A stretch of 7,881 nt of DNA from an uncultured Clostridia bacterium (GTDB taxonomy: Bacteria; Bacillota; Clostridia; Christensenellales; Borkfalkiaceae). A program made the position numbers and the translations under genes. The notes below the pieces were generated by a model that saw only the letters and a program-made list of their open reading frames with translations, searched no databases and was not told where the DNA came from. How positions within the stretch are numbered: position 1 is the stretch's first letter; the number at the start of each line of letters is the position of its first letter. Location: the NCBI GenBank assembly GCA_934249215.1, contig CAKQKN010000152.1, forward strand, positions 1 through 7,881, given 5' to 3'. This document shows positions 1-4,925 of this stretch, piece by piece.

Positions 1-99
1 TGCGGTAAAAAAAGCGACTGCGATTACTATAATAAACGAATGAAAGGCGACCTATAGGTCGATTATCGACCGAAAAGGCAATCGGTCAAAGGTGTTAAA
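1..99 (+). other. Leader of obgE, possibly including the tail of an upstream gene
   Basis: This stretch precedes obgE. Two frames are open from the window edge: one closes with TAG at 55-57 (ending ...NKRMKGDL) and one with TGA at 41-43 (ending ...TIINE). I cannot tell which, if either, is the end of an upstream gene, and neither resembles the end of ribosomal protein bL27, which often precedes obgE. A perfect TATAAT lies at 28-33, but no acceptable -35 box sits 16-18 bases upstream, so a promoter here is only possible. The rest is occupied by the alternating inverted repeats listed separately and the SD sequence AAAGGTG (88-94). Confidence 0.35.
48..87 (+). promoter_or_regulatory. Four alternating complementary arms just before the obgE SD sequence
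   Basis: Arm A is CGACC (48-52), arm B GGTCGA (57-62), arm C TCGACCGA (66-73) and arm D TCGGTC (82-87). A pairs with B (part of a perfect 14-base palindrome at 48-61). B pairs with C (six pairs, three-base loop). C pairs with D (six pairs, eight-base loop). The pairings are mutually exclusive in the manner of an attenuator: B:C leaves D free, whereas A:B lets C:D form. D ends directly against the SD sequence at 88-94. The complementarity is seen directly; a regulatory role for obgE translation is inferred. Confidence 0.45.
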
Positions 100-1365
100 A
101 TGTTTGTCGACAAAGAAAGTATAATCATAAAAGCGGGTGACGGCGGTGACGGATGCACTTCGTTCATCAGATATAAAGGCGTTCCCGACGGCGGCCCCGA
201 CGGCGGCGACGGCGGGCGCGGCGGCAACGTAATATTCGTCGGTGACAGGCATAAAGCAAGCCTTCTCGACTTCCAGTTCCGCCATAAATTTTTTGCCGAA
301 AACGGTCAGAAAGGCGACACGAAAAACTGTACGGGGCGTTGCGGCGAGGATATCGTCATTCCCGTTCCGCTCGGAACGGTGATACGCGACAAGGAAACGG
401 GCGCGGTCATCTGCGACGTTTTTTACGACGGTCAGCGCGAAATCGTTTTGAAAGGCGGAAGCGGCGGCAAGGGTAACAAACGCTTCTGCACGAGTACCCG
501 TCATGCCCCGCATTTTGCACAAAAAGGCGAAAAAACGGAAATCAAGCGCATAATTCTCGAACTGAAAGTGATTGCGGACGTCGGGCTCGTAGGCTTCCCG
601 AACGTCGGAAAATCGACGCTTCTTTCCAAAATATCGGGCGCAAAACCGAAAATCGCGAACTATCATTTCACGACTTTGACTCCAAATCTCGGTGTCGTAA
701 GACATCACGAAAGCGATTTCGTCGTTGCCGACATTCCGGGGCTTATCGAAGGTGCGGCGCAGGGCGCGGGGCTCGGACACGAATTTCTCCGCCACATAGA
801 GCGTACGCGTTTGCTCGTTCACGTCGTTGACGCGTCGGGTGTTGAGGGGCGCGATCCTCTCGACGATTTCGAAAAGATCAATGAAGAACTGAAAGGTTAC
901 AGCGAAAAACTCGCGTCGCTCAAACAAATCGTCGCGCTTAACAAAACGGATATTTACGGTGCCGACGAAAACGTCAAGCGTTTCAAAAAGAAATACGGAA
1001 AGAAATACGATATTTTCCTTACTTCGGCAAGCGAATCCAAGGGGCTTGAGGAACTTCTCGACAAAGTTTCGTCTGAACTTGCGATTCTTCCCGAGCAGAA
1101 ACCGCTCGAATTCGTTCCGTTCACGTACGAAAACGAAAAGGACGATTCTTTCGAGATCGAGCGCGACGACGACGGCGCGTTTGTTGTAATTGGGCCGCTC
1201 GTCGATCTTCTCGAGCGCAACGTCGTGCTCAACGACTTCGATTCGATGGCGTATTTCCAGAAAATGCTCCGCGACAAGGGAGTGATTTCCGCGCTCAGAA
1301 AAAAAGGCGCGGTGCACGGAAGCGTCGTCGTGATCGGCGAGATCGAATTCGATTTCGTCGACTAA
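100..1365 (+). CDS. obgE: Obg family GTPase ObgE/CgtA
   Basis: This is a complete 421-residue Obg GTPase, an essential cytoplasmic protein that binds the 50S subunit late in assembly and links ribosome maturation to GTP and (p)ppGpp levels. The glycine-rich Obg fold covers about 1-158, with runs such as DGGPDGGDGGRGG at 30-42. The G domain covers about 159-330: G1 GFPNVGKS (165-172), switch I FTTLTP (190-195), G3 DIPG (211-214), G4 NKTD (281-284) and G5 SA (309-310). A C-terminal OCT domain occupies about 340-421, so all three Firmicutes-type domains are present. The ATG at 100 lies five bases after AAAGGTG, and the N-terminus MFVDKESIIIKAGDGG is family-typical. It heads the yhbY-nadD-yqeK-rsfS neighbourhood. 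An unusual inverted-repeat leader precedes it. Confidence 0.98.
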   Translation: MFVDKESIIIKAGDGGDGCTSFIRYKGVPDGGPDGGDGGRGGNVIFVGDRHKASLLDFQFRHKFFAENGQKGDTKNCTGRCGEDIVIPVPLGTVIRDKETGAVICDVFYDGQREIVLKGGSGGKGNKRFCTSTRHAPHFAQKGEKTEIKRIILELKVIADVGLVGFPNVGKSTLLSKISGAKPKIANYHFTTLTPNLGVVRHHESDFVVADIPGLIEGAAQGAGLGHEFLRHIERTRLLVHVVDASGVEGRDPLDDFEKINEELKGYSEKLASLKQIVALNKTDIYGADENVKRFKKKYGKKYDIFLTSASESKGLEELLDKVSSELAILPEQKPLEFVPFTYENEKDDSFEIERDDDGAFVVIGPLVDLLERNVVLNDFDSMAYFQKMLRDKGVISALRKKGAVHGSVVVIGEIEFDFVD

Positions 1366-1377
1366 TTCCTGAATTGA

Positions 1378-1430
1378 CCGCCAAGCCGTTCTGAAACGCT
1401 GAATCCGATGTAATTATTGCTATTTGGCGG
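1378..1430. repeat. Inverted repeat CCGCCAA / TTGGCGG in the obgE-yhbY gap
   Basis: CCGCCAA (1378-1384) is perfectly complementary to TTGGCGG (1424-1430), separated by 39 bases that contain a small hairpin (CGTT 1387-1390 with AACG 1395-1398). The right arm overlaps the expected -35 position of the yhbY promoter. No T-tract follows, so this is not a standard terminator. It could be a long-looped RNA structure at the end of the obgE message or a split operator; neither is demonstrated. Confidence 0.3.
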
Positions 1431-1450
1431 GTGTAATACGTTTATATAAT
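1424..1450 (+). promoter_or_regulatory. Probable sigma-A promoter of yhbY
   Basis: A perfect -10 box TATAAT lies at 1445-1450 in an AT-rich gap. The -35 region is poor: TTTGGC (1423-1428, 16-base spacer) or TTGGCG (1424-1429, 15-base spacer). Transcription would start near 1457, giving a leader of about 47 bases. The call rests mainly on the -10 box. Confidence 0.45.
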
Positions 1451-1456
1451 GTAGTT

Positions 1457-1474
1457 TTATAAAAAATTATAAAA
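1457..1474 (+). repeat. 18-base direct repeat, copy 1
   Basis: TTATAAAAAATTATAAAA lies between the yhbY -10 box and its leader hairpin. An identical 18-base copy is found at 4812-4829 in the promoter region of the acidic DeoC-like gene. The unit is itself two TTATAAAA words ten bases apart. It is low in complexity, so the match may simply reflect AT-rich promoter DNA. Confidence 0.5.
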
Positions 1475-1475
1475 G

Positions 1476-1497
1476 CCGTCGTTGTGCGACGGTGGAG
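1476..1497 (+). promoter_or_regulatory. Hairpin touching the yhbY SD sequence
   Basis: CCGTCG (1476-1481) and CGACGG (1487-1492) form a perfect six-pair stem with loop TTGTG. The SD sequence GGTGGAG (1491-1497) begins with the last two bases of the 3' arm, so the folded stem would crowd or partly hide the ribosome binding site. The geometry suggests translational control or an RNA-binding target; this is inference. Confidence 0.5.
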
Positions 1498-1503
1498 AAA
1501 AAT

Positions 1504-1797
1504 ATGTTTACTTCAAAAGAAAGAAGCAATTTGCGCACGATGGCGCAGAACATAAAGCCGATAACACAGGTAGGAAAGGGCGGAATTTCTGATGCTCTCG
1601 TCGATTCGCTGTCGAAAGCGCTCGAGGCTCGCGAACTCATAAAGATCAGCGTGCTCAATAATGCGGACGACGATGCGAAAGAGATCGCGGAAGAACTCGC
1701 AACGCAACTTTCCGCCGAAGTCGTTTCGGTTATCGGAAAGAAAATTATCTTATATCGCAGAAGTTCGAAAAAAGATTTCGATCACATCGTTTTCTGA
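1504..1797 (+). CDS. yhbY: YhbY family RNA-binding (CRM domain) ribosome assembly protein
   Basis: This 97-residue protein belongs to the YhbY/YqeI family. It is a single CRM domain that binds RNA and associates with pre-50S particles during large-subunit assembly. The family pattern is clear throughout: MFTSKERSNLR at the start, then IKPITQVGKGGISDALVD, the ALEARELIKISVLNN core (about residues 42-56) and the closing GKKIILYR strand. The length is that of a free-standing family member. An in-frame GTG at 1492 would add four residues, but it lies inside the leader hairpin and would leave no SD sequence. ATG at 1504 is six bases after GGTGGAG and gives the family-typical start, so it is preferred. 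It sits downstream of obgE, apparently with its own promoter. Confidence 0.95.
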   Translation: MFTSKERSNLRTMAQNIKPITQVGKGGISDALVDSLSKALEARELIKISVLNNADDDAKEIAEELATQLSAEVVSVIGKKIILYRRSSKKDFDHIVF

Positions 1798-1835
1798 TTT
1801 TCGCGCTTTTCGATTATCGTCGGAGTGCTTTCGCG

Positions 1836-1859
1836 ACCGCTTCTCGCGGTTAAAGCGGT
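1836..1859. repeat. Inverted repeat between convergent genes, possible weak terminator
   Basis: ACCGCTT (1836-1842) is perfectly complementary to AAGCGGT (1853-1859). The left arm can alternatively pair with GCGGT (1846-1850). The stop codon of the minus-strand gene (1850-1852) lies in the loop. This is where a shared terminator for yhbY and the opposing gene would be expected, but no T-tract follows on either strand, so termination is unproven. Confidence 0.3.
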
Positions 1860-2671
1860 AACGACGATTCGTCGCTGCGTTTGGCGAATATTCTGATTCC
1901 GGTAATTATCGCCGAAAGGATAAGAAGAATCAGCCCCGTCAGAACGTACCATTTCGGAAAGAACGAGAATTTCGAAAACAAAATTATACCCGTGCCGGAC
2001 AACGCAAGCGTAAGCGCGCGCTTAAAATCCGCTCGTCGGGCAAAGTAATCTCTGACTTTCGACAGGGCGCGTCCTGCAATGGATTTTTTGGCTGTTTCGT
2101 CTTTTTCGTCGTCGTAAACGGGGAACGTGATTCCGTACTTTTTTTCGAGCAGGGGAATAACGTTTTTGTCTTTGACGACGAGTTTTCTTCCGAGGCGGTC
2201 ACATAAATCGCGACAATCGTCGTCCGGTGTGTTGCAAAAATAGACGACTTTTTTCCCGTTTGCGCTCCTGATTGCCTGAACGATTTTTTCTCGCTTCGTT
2301 TTTGCCGAAAAATCGAAAACGTACGAGCAGTCGTCCGTTTCGATCTTGTTCGCAAAGAAGTAATACTCCGTTCCGCTTTTGTCAAAAATCGACGAAAACA
2401 AGGCTATAAGTTGATTATCGGGCATTAGTTCGAGATTTAAAAGTACTGATTCGATTCTTTTCCGATCGTCGTTTTTAAGCGTCGAAACCTGATTTCTCTT
2501 TTTGAGAAAAGAAAAAACGAGAAGCAAGACGCATACGGCAAAGACGGCGGATAAAGAATAGAGTGCGAGGTCGGAACCGATTTTTGGGCGCAGAATCACG
2601 CTCGCAAAAATGAACGTGATGAATCCTGAAAGTATCGTGTCCGAAGCAATCGGCAAAGTAATGTTTTTCAT
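1850..2671 (-). CDS. Unrecognised membrane protein with a soluble middle domain
   Basis: I cannot name this 273-residue protein. It has two predicted membrane helices near the N-terminus (about 9-28 and 34-56), a soluble segment of about 160 residues, and two helices near the C-terminus (about 217-235 and 240-262), so the middle should face the cytoplasm. The segment from about 84 to 180 alternates predicted strands and helices (YVFDFSAKTKREKI at 117-130, KVVYFCNTPDDDCRDLCDRLG at 141-161, then KLVVKDKNVIPLLEKKYG). This loosely recalls an Mrr-type restriction-endonuclease-like fold, with S-A-K (122-124) where Q-x-K is usual. That is a weak inference. ATG at 2671 starts the frame, but no SD sequence precedes it. 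It interrupts the yhbY-nadD order on the opposite strand and is divergent from nadD. Confidence 0.75.
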   Translation of the reverse strand: MKNITLPIASDTILSGFITFIFASVILRPKIGSDLALYSLSAVFAVCVLLLVFSFLKKRNQVSTLKNDDRKRIESVLLNLELMPDNQLIALFSSIFDKSGTEYYFFANKIETDDCSYVFDFSAKTKREKIVQAIRSANGKKVVYFCNTPDDDCRDLCDRLGRKLVVKDKNVIPLLEKKYGITFPVYDDEKDETAKKSIAGRALSKVRDYFARRADFKRALTLALSGTGIILFSKFSFFPKWYVLTGLILLILSAIITGIRIFAKRSDESSLPL

Positions 2672-2732
2672 AGTATAATTATTGACGGAAACGACAAACG
2701 ATATTCATGTGACAAATTAAGGAAATTATCTG
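2672..2732. promoter_or_regulatory. Short divergent gap between the membrane protein gene and nadD
   Basis: These 61 bases must hold start signals for both divergent genes unless nadD is reached from upstream. TATAAT lies at 2674-2679 on the plus strand, and its opposite strand reads TATACT at 2672-2677, immediately before the minus-strand ATG. TTGACG (2682-2687) resembles a -35 box but has no good -10 box at the right distance. The nadD SD sequence TAAGGA lies at 2718-2723. No complete promoter can be assigned on either strand. Confidence 0.3.
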
Positions 2733-3845
2733 ATGAAAAAAATCGGTTTATTCGGCGGATCGTTCGATCCGGTGCATGTCGATCACGTGAACATGTGCAA
2801 AGAATTTAAAAAATCGCTTTTATTGGACGAAGTAATCGTCGTGCCCGCTCGGCTTTCCCCGTTTAAAACCGAGAGCGGCGCGAGTGCTTCGGATCGCTTC
2901 GAAATGCTCCGTATCGCGTTCGGCGGAATCGACGGCGCGACTGTCAGTGATTATGAAATCGGCTCCGACGGAATTAACTATTCCTATAAAACGGTTGAGT
3001 TTTTTAAAGAAAAATTCCCGAATGACGAACTGTTTTTTTTGATCGGCGCGGACAGTCTTGAATCGTTTCCGCACTGGACGAAACCTGACGTTATTGCGAC
3101 GAACGCAAAAATCTGCGTTGCCGGTCGCTGGGGGTTGAACGTCGAAAAAAGTTCGGATGAATTTGAGAAAAAGTTCGGCTATAAGCCCGTTATCCTCGAT
3201 TTCGATGGGTTTTGTTCGAGTACCGAAATAAGGGAAAGACTCGAACTCGGCTTAAAAACGGACGCATATTTACCGAAAGGCGTATGCGAATATATAACGA
3301 AAAAAGGTCTTTACGAACCCGATAAATATCATTCGTTCATGCGTTTGCATTCAACCGAAAAACGGCTTAACCACACTGTCGGGGTAATGCTCACCGCGAT
3401 TCGCTATGCCGAAGCGACGGGCGCCGACAAGGATAAAGCGAAACTTGCCGCGCTGTTGCATGACTGCGCGAAATATCTTTCGCCGCTCGATTATCCCGAA
3501 TTTTCGATCGATTCAGACGTCCCGAAACCTGTCGTTCATCAGTATCTCGGCGCGTACGTCGCAAAGAACGTGCTTGGCGTAAACGACGAGGAAATTTTGA
3601 GCGCGATCGCATGCCACACGACGGGCAAGCCCGAAATGTCGCTTTTGGACAAAATCATTCTCACGGCGGATCTTCTCGAGCCCGCGCGTTCGTTCGACGG
3701 AGTGGAGGAACTCCGAGCCGCGGTTGATGCCGATTTCGAATCGGGTTTCCGCCTTTGCGTGCACAGACTTTTGCAGTTTTTGAACGAATCGGGTGAACCT
3801 GTCTATCGCTTGACGGAAATGACCGATAAATATTATAATTCGTGA
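2733..3845 (+). CDS. nadD: Fused nicotinate-nucleotide adenylyltransferase (NadD) and YqeK-type HD hydrolase
   Basis: One continuous 370-residue frame carries two enzymes that are usually separate neighbours. Residues 1 to about 195 are NadD, which adenylates nicotinate mononucleotide to deamido-NAD. They show the nucleotidyltransferase motif GGSFDPVHVDH (8-18), GADSLESFPHW (105-115) and SSTEIR (162-167). Residues about 200-365 are a YqeK-type HD domain, a family that in B. subtilis splits Ap4A symmetrically into two ADP. Its metal ligands are visible: H214 in RLNHTVGV, H243-D244 in LLHDCAK, H269, H295 in ACHTTG and D313 in TADLLEPAR. Both halves look intact. The linker is only a few residues (LYEPDKYHSF), with no stop or frameshift. 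ATG at 2733 follows TAAGGA with a nine-base spacer. rsfS follows, as in B. subtilis nadD-yqeK-rsfS. Confidence 0.95.
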   Translation: MKKIGLFGGSFDPVHVDHVNMCKEFKKSLLLDEVIVVPARLSPFKTESGASASDRFEMLRIAFGGIDGATVSDYEIGSDGINYSYKTVEFFKEKFPNDELFFLIGADSLESFPHWTKPDVIATNAKICVAGRWGLNVEKSSDEFEKKFGYKPVILDFDGFCSSTEIRERLELGLKTDAYLPKGVCEYITKKGLYEPDKYHSFMRLHSTEKRLNHTVGVMLTAIRYAEATGADKDKAKLAALLHDCAKYLSPLDYPEFSIDSDVPKPVVHQYLGAYVAKNVLGVNDEEILSAIACHTTGKPEMSLLDKIILTADLLEPARSFDGVEELRAAVDADFESGFRLCVHRLLQFLNESGEPVYRLTEMTDKYYNS

Positions 3846-3848
3846 ATT

Positions 3849-3885
3849 ATTGCGGTTCGCGAATCGCTCCTCGCAATCGATTCGC
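3849..3885 (+). promoter_or_regulatory. Two interlaced inverted repeats between nadD-yqeK and rsfS
   Basis: GCGAATCG (3859-3866) and CGATTCGC (3878-3885) form a perfect eight-pair stem with an eleven-base loop. ATTGCG (3849-3854) also pairs perfectly with CGCAAT (3872-3877), inside that loop. The pairings cross, so they are likely alternatives: a true H-type pseudoknot would need bases between 3877 and 3878 and there are none. The element begins four bases after the nadD stop codon. No T-tract follows, so it is more likely an RNA stability or processing element than a terminator. Confidence 0.4.
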
Positions 3886-3935
3886 CGGAAATGCCTAAAA
3901 TAATAATACGCAAGGAAAAAATAAGGAAAACGATT

Positions 3936-4292
3936 ATGGATTCTGAAAAATTAACTAATGAAATCTGCAATGTTCTCGTTGCGAAAAAGGCTTACGACAT
4001 AGTCAAAATCAACGTTGGGAAAAAGAGTACGCTTGCCGACTACTTCGTCATTGCGAGCGGGCGTTCTTCCACGCAGGTAAAAGCCCTTGCCGAATACGTC
4101 GACGAAGCGATGAGCAAAATCGGCATCGAGGTCAAGCGCCGCGAAGGTGAAAGCGAAGGTCGCTGGGCGGTTCTCGATTACGGCGATTGCATCGTCCATA
4201 TTTTCGACGACGAAAACAGATTATTCTATCATCTCGAAAAACTTTGGGAAGACGGCGACAATTTCGAGCGCATTACCGACGATAATCAATAA
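3936..4292 (+). CDS. rsfS: Ribosomal silencing factor RsfS (Iojap/DUF143 family)
   Basis: The product is a 118-residue RsfS protein. The family binds ribosomal protein uL14 on the 50S subunit, blocks joining to the 30S subunit and so lowers translation when nutrients are scarce. Diagnostic segments are DYFVIASGRSSTQVKALAEYV (about 35-55), the REGESEGRWAVLDYGDCIVHIF block (69-90) and the closing YHLEKLW (98-104). The length is normal. An upstream in-frame ATG at 3891 would add a basic 15-residue extension (MPKIIIRKEKIRKTI) with no SD sequence. ATG at 3936 follows TAAGGA (3922-3927) with an eight-base gap and gives the usual N-terminus, so it is preferred. It is the last gene of the conserved cluster and converges on a minus-strand gene. 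Confidence 0.96.
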   Translation: MDSEKLTNEICNVLVAKKAYDIVKINVGKKSTLADYFVIASGRSSTQVKALAEYVDEAMSKIGIEVKRREGESEGRWAVLDYGDCIVHIFDDENRLFYHLEKLWEDGDNFERITDDNQ

Positions 4293-4300
4293 TTTTAATT

Positions 4301-4316
4301 CGGACTTGTCCGTTTT
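4301..4316 (+). terminator. Possible short terminator after rsfS
   Basis: CGGA (4301-4304) and TCCG (4309-4312) enclose a CTTG tetraloop, a stable loop type in RNA, and TTTT follows at 4313-4316. It starts nine bases after the rsfS stop codon, where a terminator is expected. The four-pair stem and short T-tract make it weak. On the minus strand it would follow the small membrane protein gene, but no U-tract follows in that direction. Confidence 0.35.
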
Positions 4317-4355
4317 GCGCGACCTTCGATCGGGAAATTTGTCGACGAAATTGCT

Positions 4356-4610
4356 TCATTTTTCGGAAGCGGAAACGCTTTCGTTCGTGTTTACGAGCTT
4401 GCCTTTTATCGTAATCATTCGGCTTGCGTTCTTTTTGCGGCGTCTGCGCCTGACCGTCCTTTCGATGCAGAAAAAGCGGTCGTCGTCCGGCTCTGGTTCG
4501 GACTCGGGCATTCTGCGTTTTCCGTATAAAACGGCGACGAGAAACGACACGATAAGACAGAAGAAATAGGTGGATACGATGATCGCAATGCAAAAAAACG
4601 GATTCGGCAT
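4356..4610 (-). CDS. Small single-helix membrane protein of unknown function
   Basis: This 84-residue frame has a hydrophobic segment at about 6-29, then KRR (31-33), an acidic stretch PESEPEPDDD (35-44), a strongly basic run RTVRRRRRKK (51-60) and a polar tail. By the positive-inside rule the tail should be cytoplasmic. There is no signal-peptidase site that I can see. I do not recognise a family. ATG at 4610 is preferred because GGGGGA sits four bases upstream on the minus strand; an upstream ATG at 4649 would add 13 charged residues without an SD sequence. A perfect minus-strand TATAAT at 4671-4676 could be its -10 box. Overlapping frames on both strands look like shadows because they lack such a signal and show no sensible protein pattern. 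It converges on rsfS. Confidence 0.6.
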   Translation of the reverse strand: MPNPFFCIAIIVSTYFFCLIVSFLVAVLYGKRRMPESEPEPDDDRFFCIERTVRRRRRKKNASRMITIKGKLVNTNESVSASEK

Positions 4611-4789
4611 TCGTCCCCCTTCGAAAGAACAATCGCCGTCGTGGCGCATCTTTCGCTTTTCGATGAATTCATTATAAGCGATTGCGTCGCGCGTCGTATG
4701 GCTTATTCCGACGAAACTTCGCGTTTTTTGTCGGAAACGAAAAAAGCCGCGCTTTATAACCGAAGCCGAGGAACTTTAAAAATTTTTAT

Positions 4790-4818
4790 TTGTTTTTGTC
4801 TGTTCTTTGTGTTATAAA
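4790..4818 (+). promoter_or_regulatory. Probable sigma-A promoter of the acidic DeoC-like gene
   Basis: TTGTTT (4790-4795) and TATAAA (4813-4818) are separated by 17 bases in very AT-rich DNA. Transcription would start near 4825, leaving a leader of about 100 bases. Further TATAAA words at 4823 and 4844 could act as alternative -10 boxes, so the exact choice is uncertain. Confidence 0.5.
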
Positions 4819-4829
4819 AAATTATAAAA
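4812..4829 (+). repeat. 18-base direct repeat, copy 2
   Basis: This is identical to the sequence at 1457-1474. It overlaps the -10 box of the DeoC-like gene, while copy 1 begins about where yhbY transcription would start. Related words GTATAAAAC (6385-6393) and TTATAAAAC (6399-6407) occur just after the ABC operon promoter. Confidence 0.5.
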
Positions 4830-4925
4830 CAGTACATCATTATTATAAAAATAAAATCGTTGAAGCAATGATCGAACTGATAAAAAAATTCAAATAGGCT
4901 CGTCGTTGCTCACTGGAGGACTAAA

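Larger units (their letters stand above)
4611..4925. promoter_or_regulatory. Divergent intergenic region of 315 bases
   Basis: No gene is supported here. It holds a minus-strand TATAAT (4671-4676, no clear -35 box) for the small membrane protein, and the plus-strand promoter and 18-base repeat listed separately. An imperfect AT-rich hairpin lies at 4720-4751: CGCG plus TTTTTT pairs with AAAAAA plus CGCG, with bulges at 4739 and 4746-4747. It lies upstream of both genes, so it is not a terminator for either. A smaller stem ATCGTTG / CAATGAT (4856-4872, one G-U pair) lies in the leader of the acidic protein gene. TTATAAAA occurs at 4812, 4822 and 4843. Confidence 0.5.

Noticed and set aside
52..1317. 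Minus-strand 421-codon open frame opposite obgE
   Set aside because: It mirrors an unmistakable obgE. The abundance of TCG, GCG and GAC codons removes stops from the opposite strand. The protein shows no domain and no SD sequence is evident.
3849..3885. H-type pseudoknot made by the crossed repeats
   Set aside because: No bases separate 3877 and 3878, so the loop that must cross the first stem would have zero length. Alternative hairpins are more plausible.
4147..4569. Plus-strand open frame of 140 codons overlapping rsfS
   Set aside because: It overlaps rsfS out of frame and then runs antisense to the small membrane protein. It has no SD sequence and no coherent pattern.
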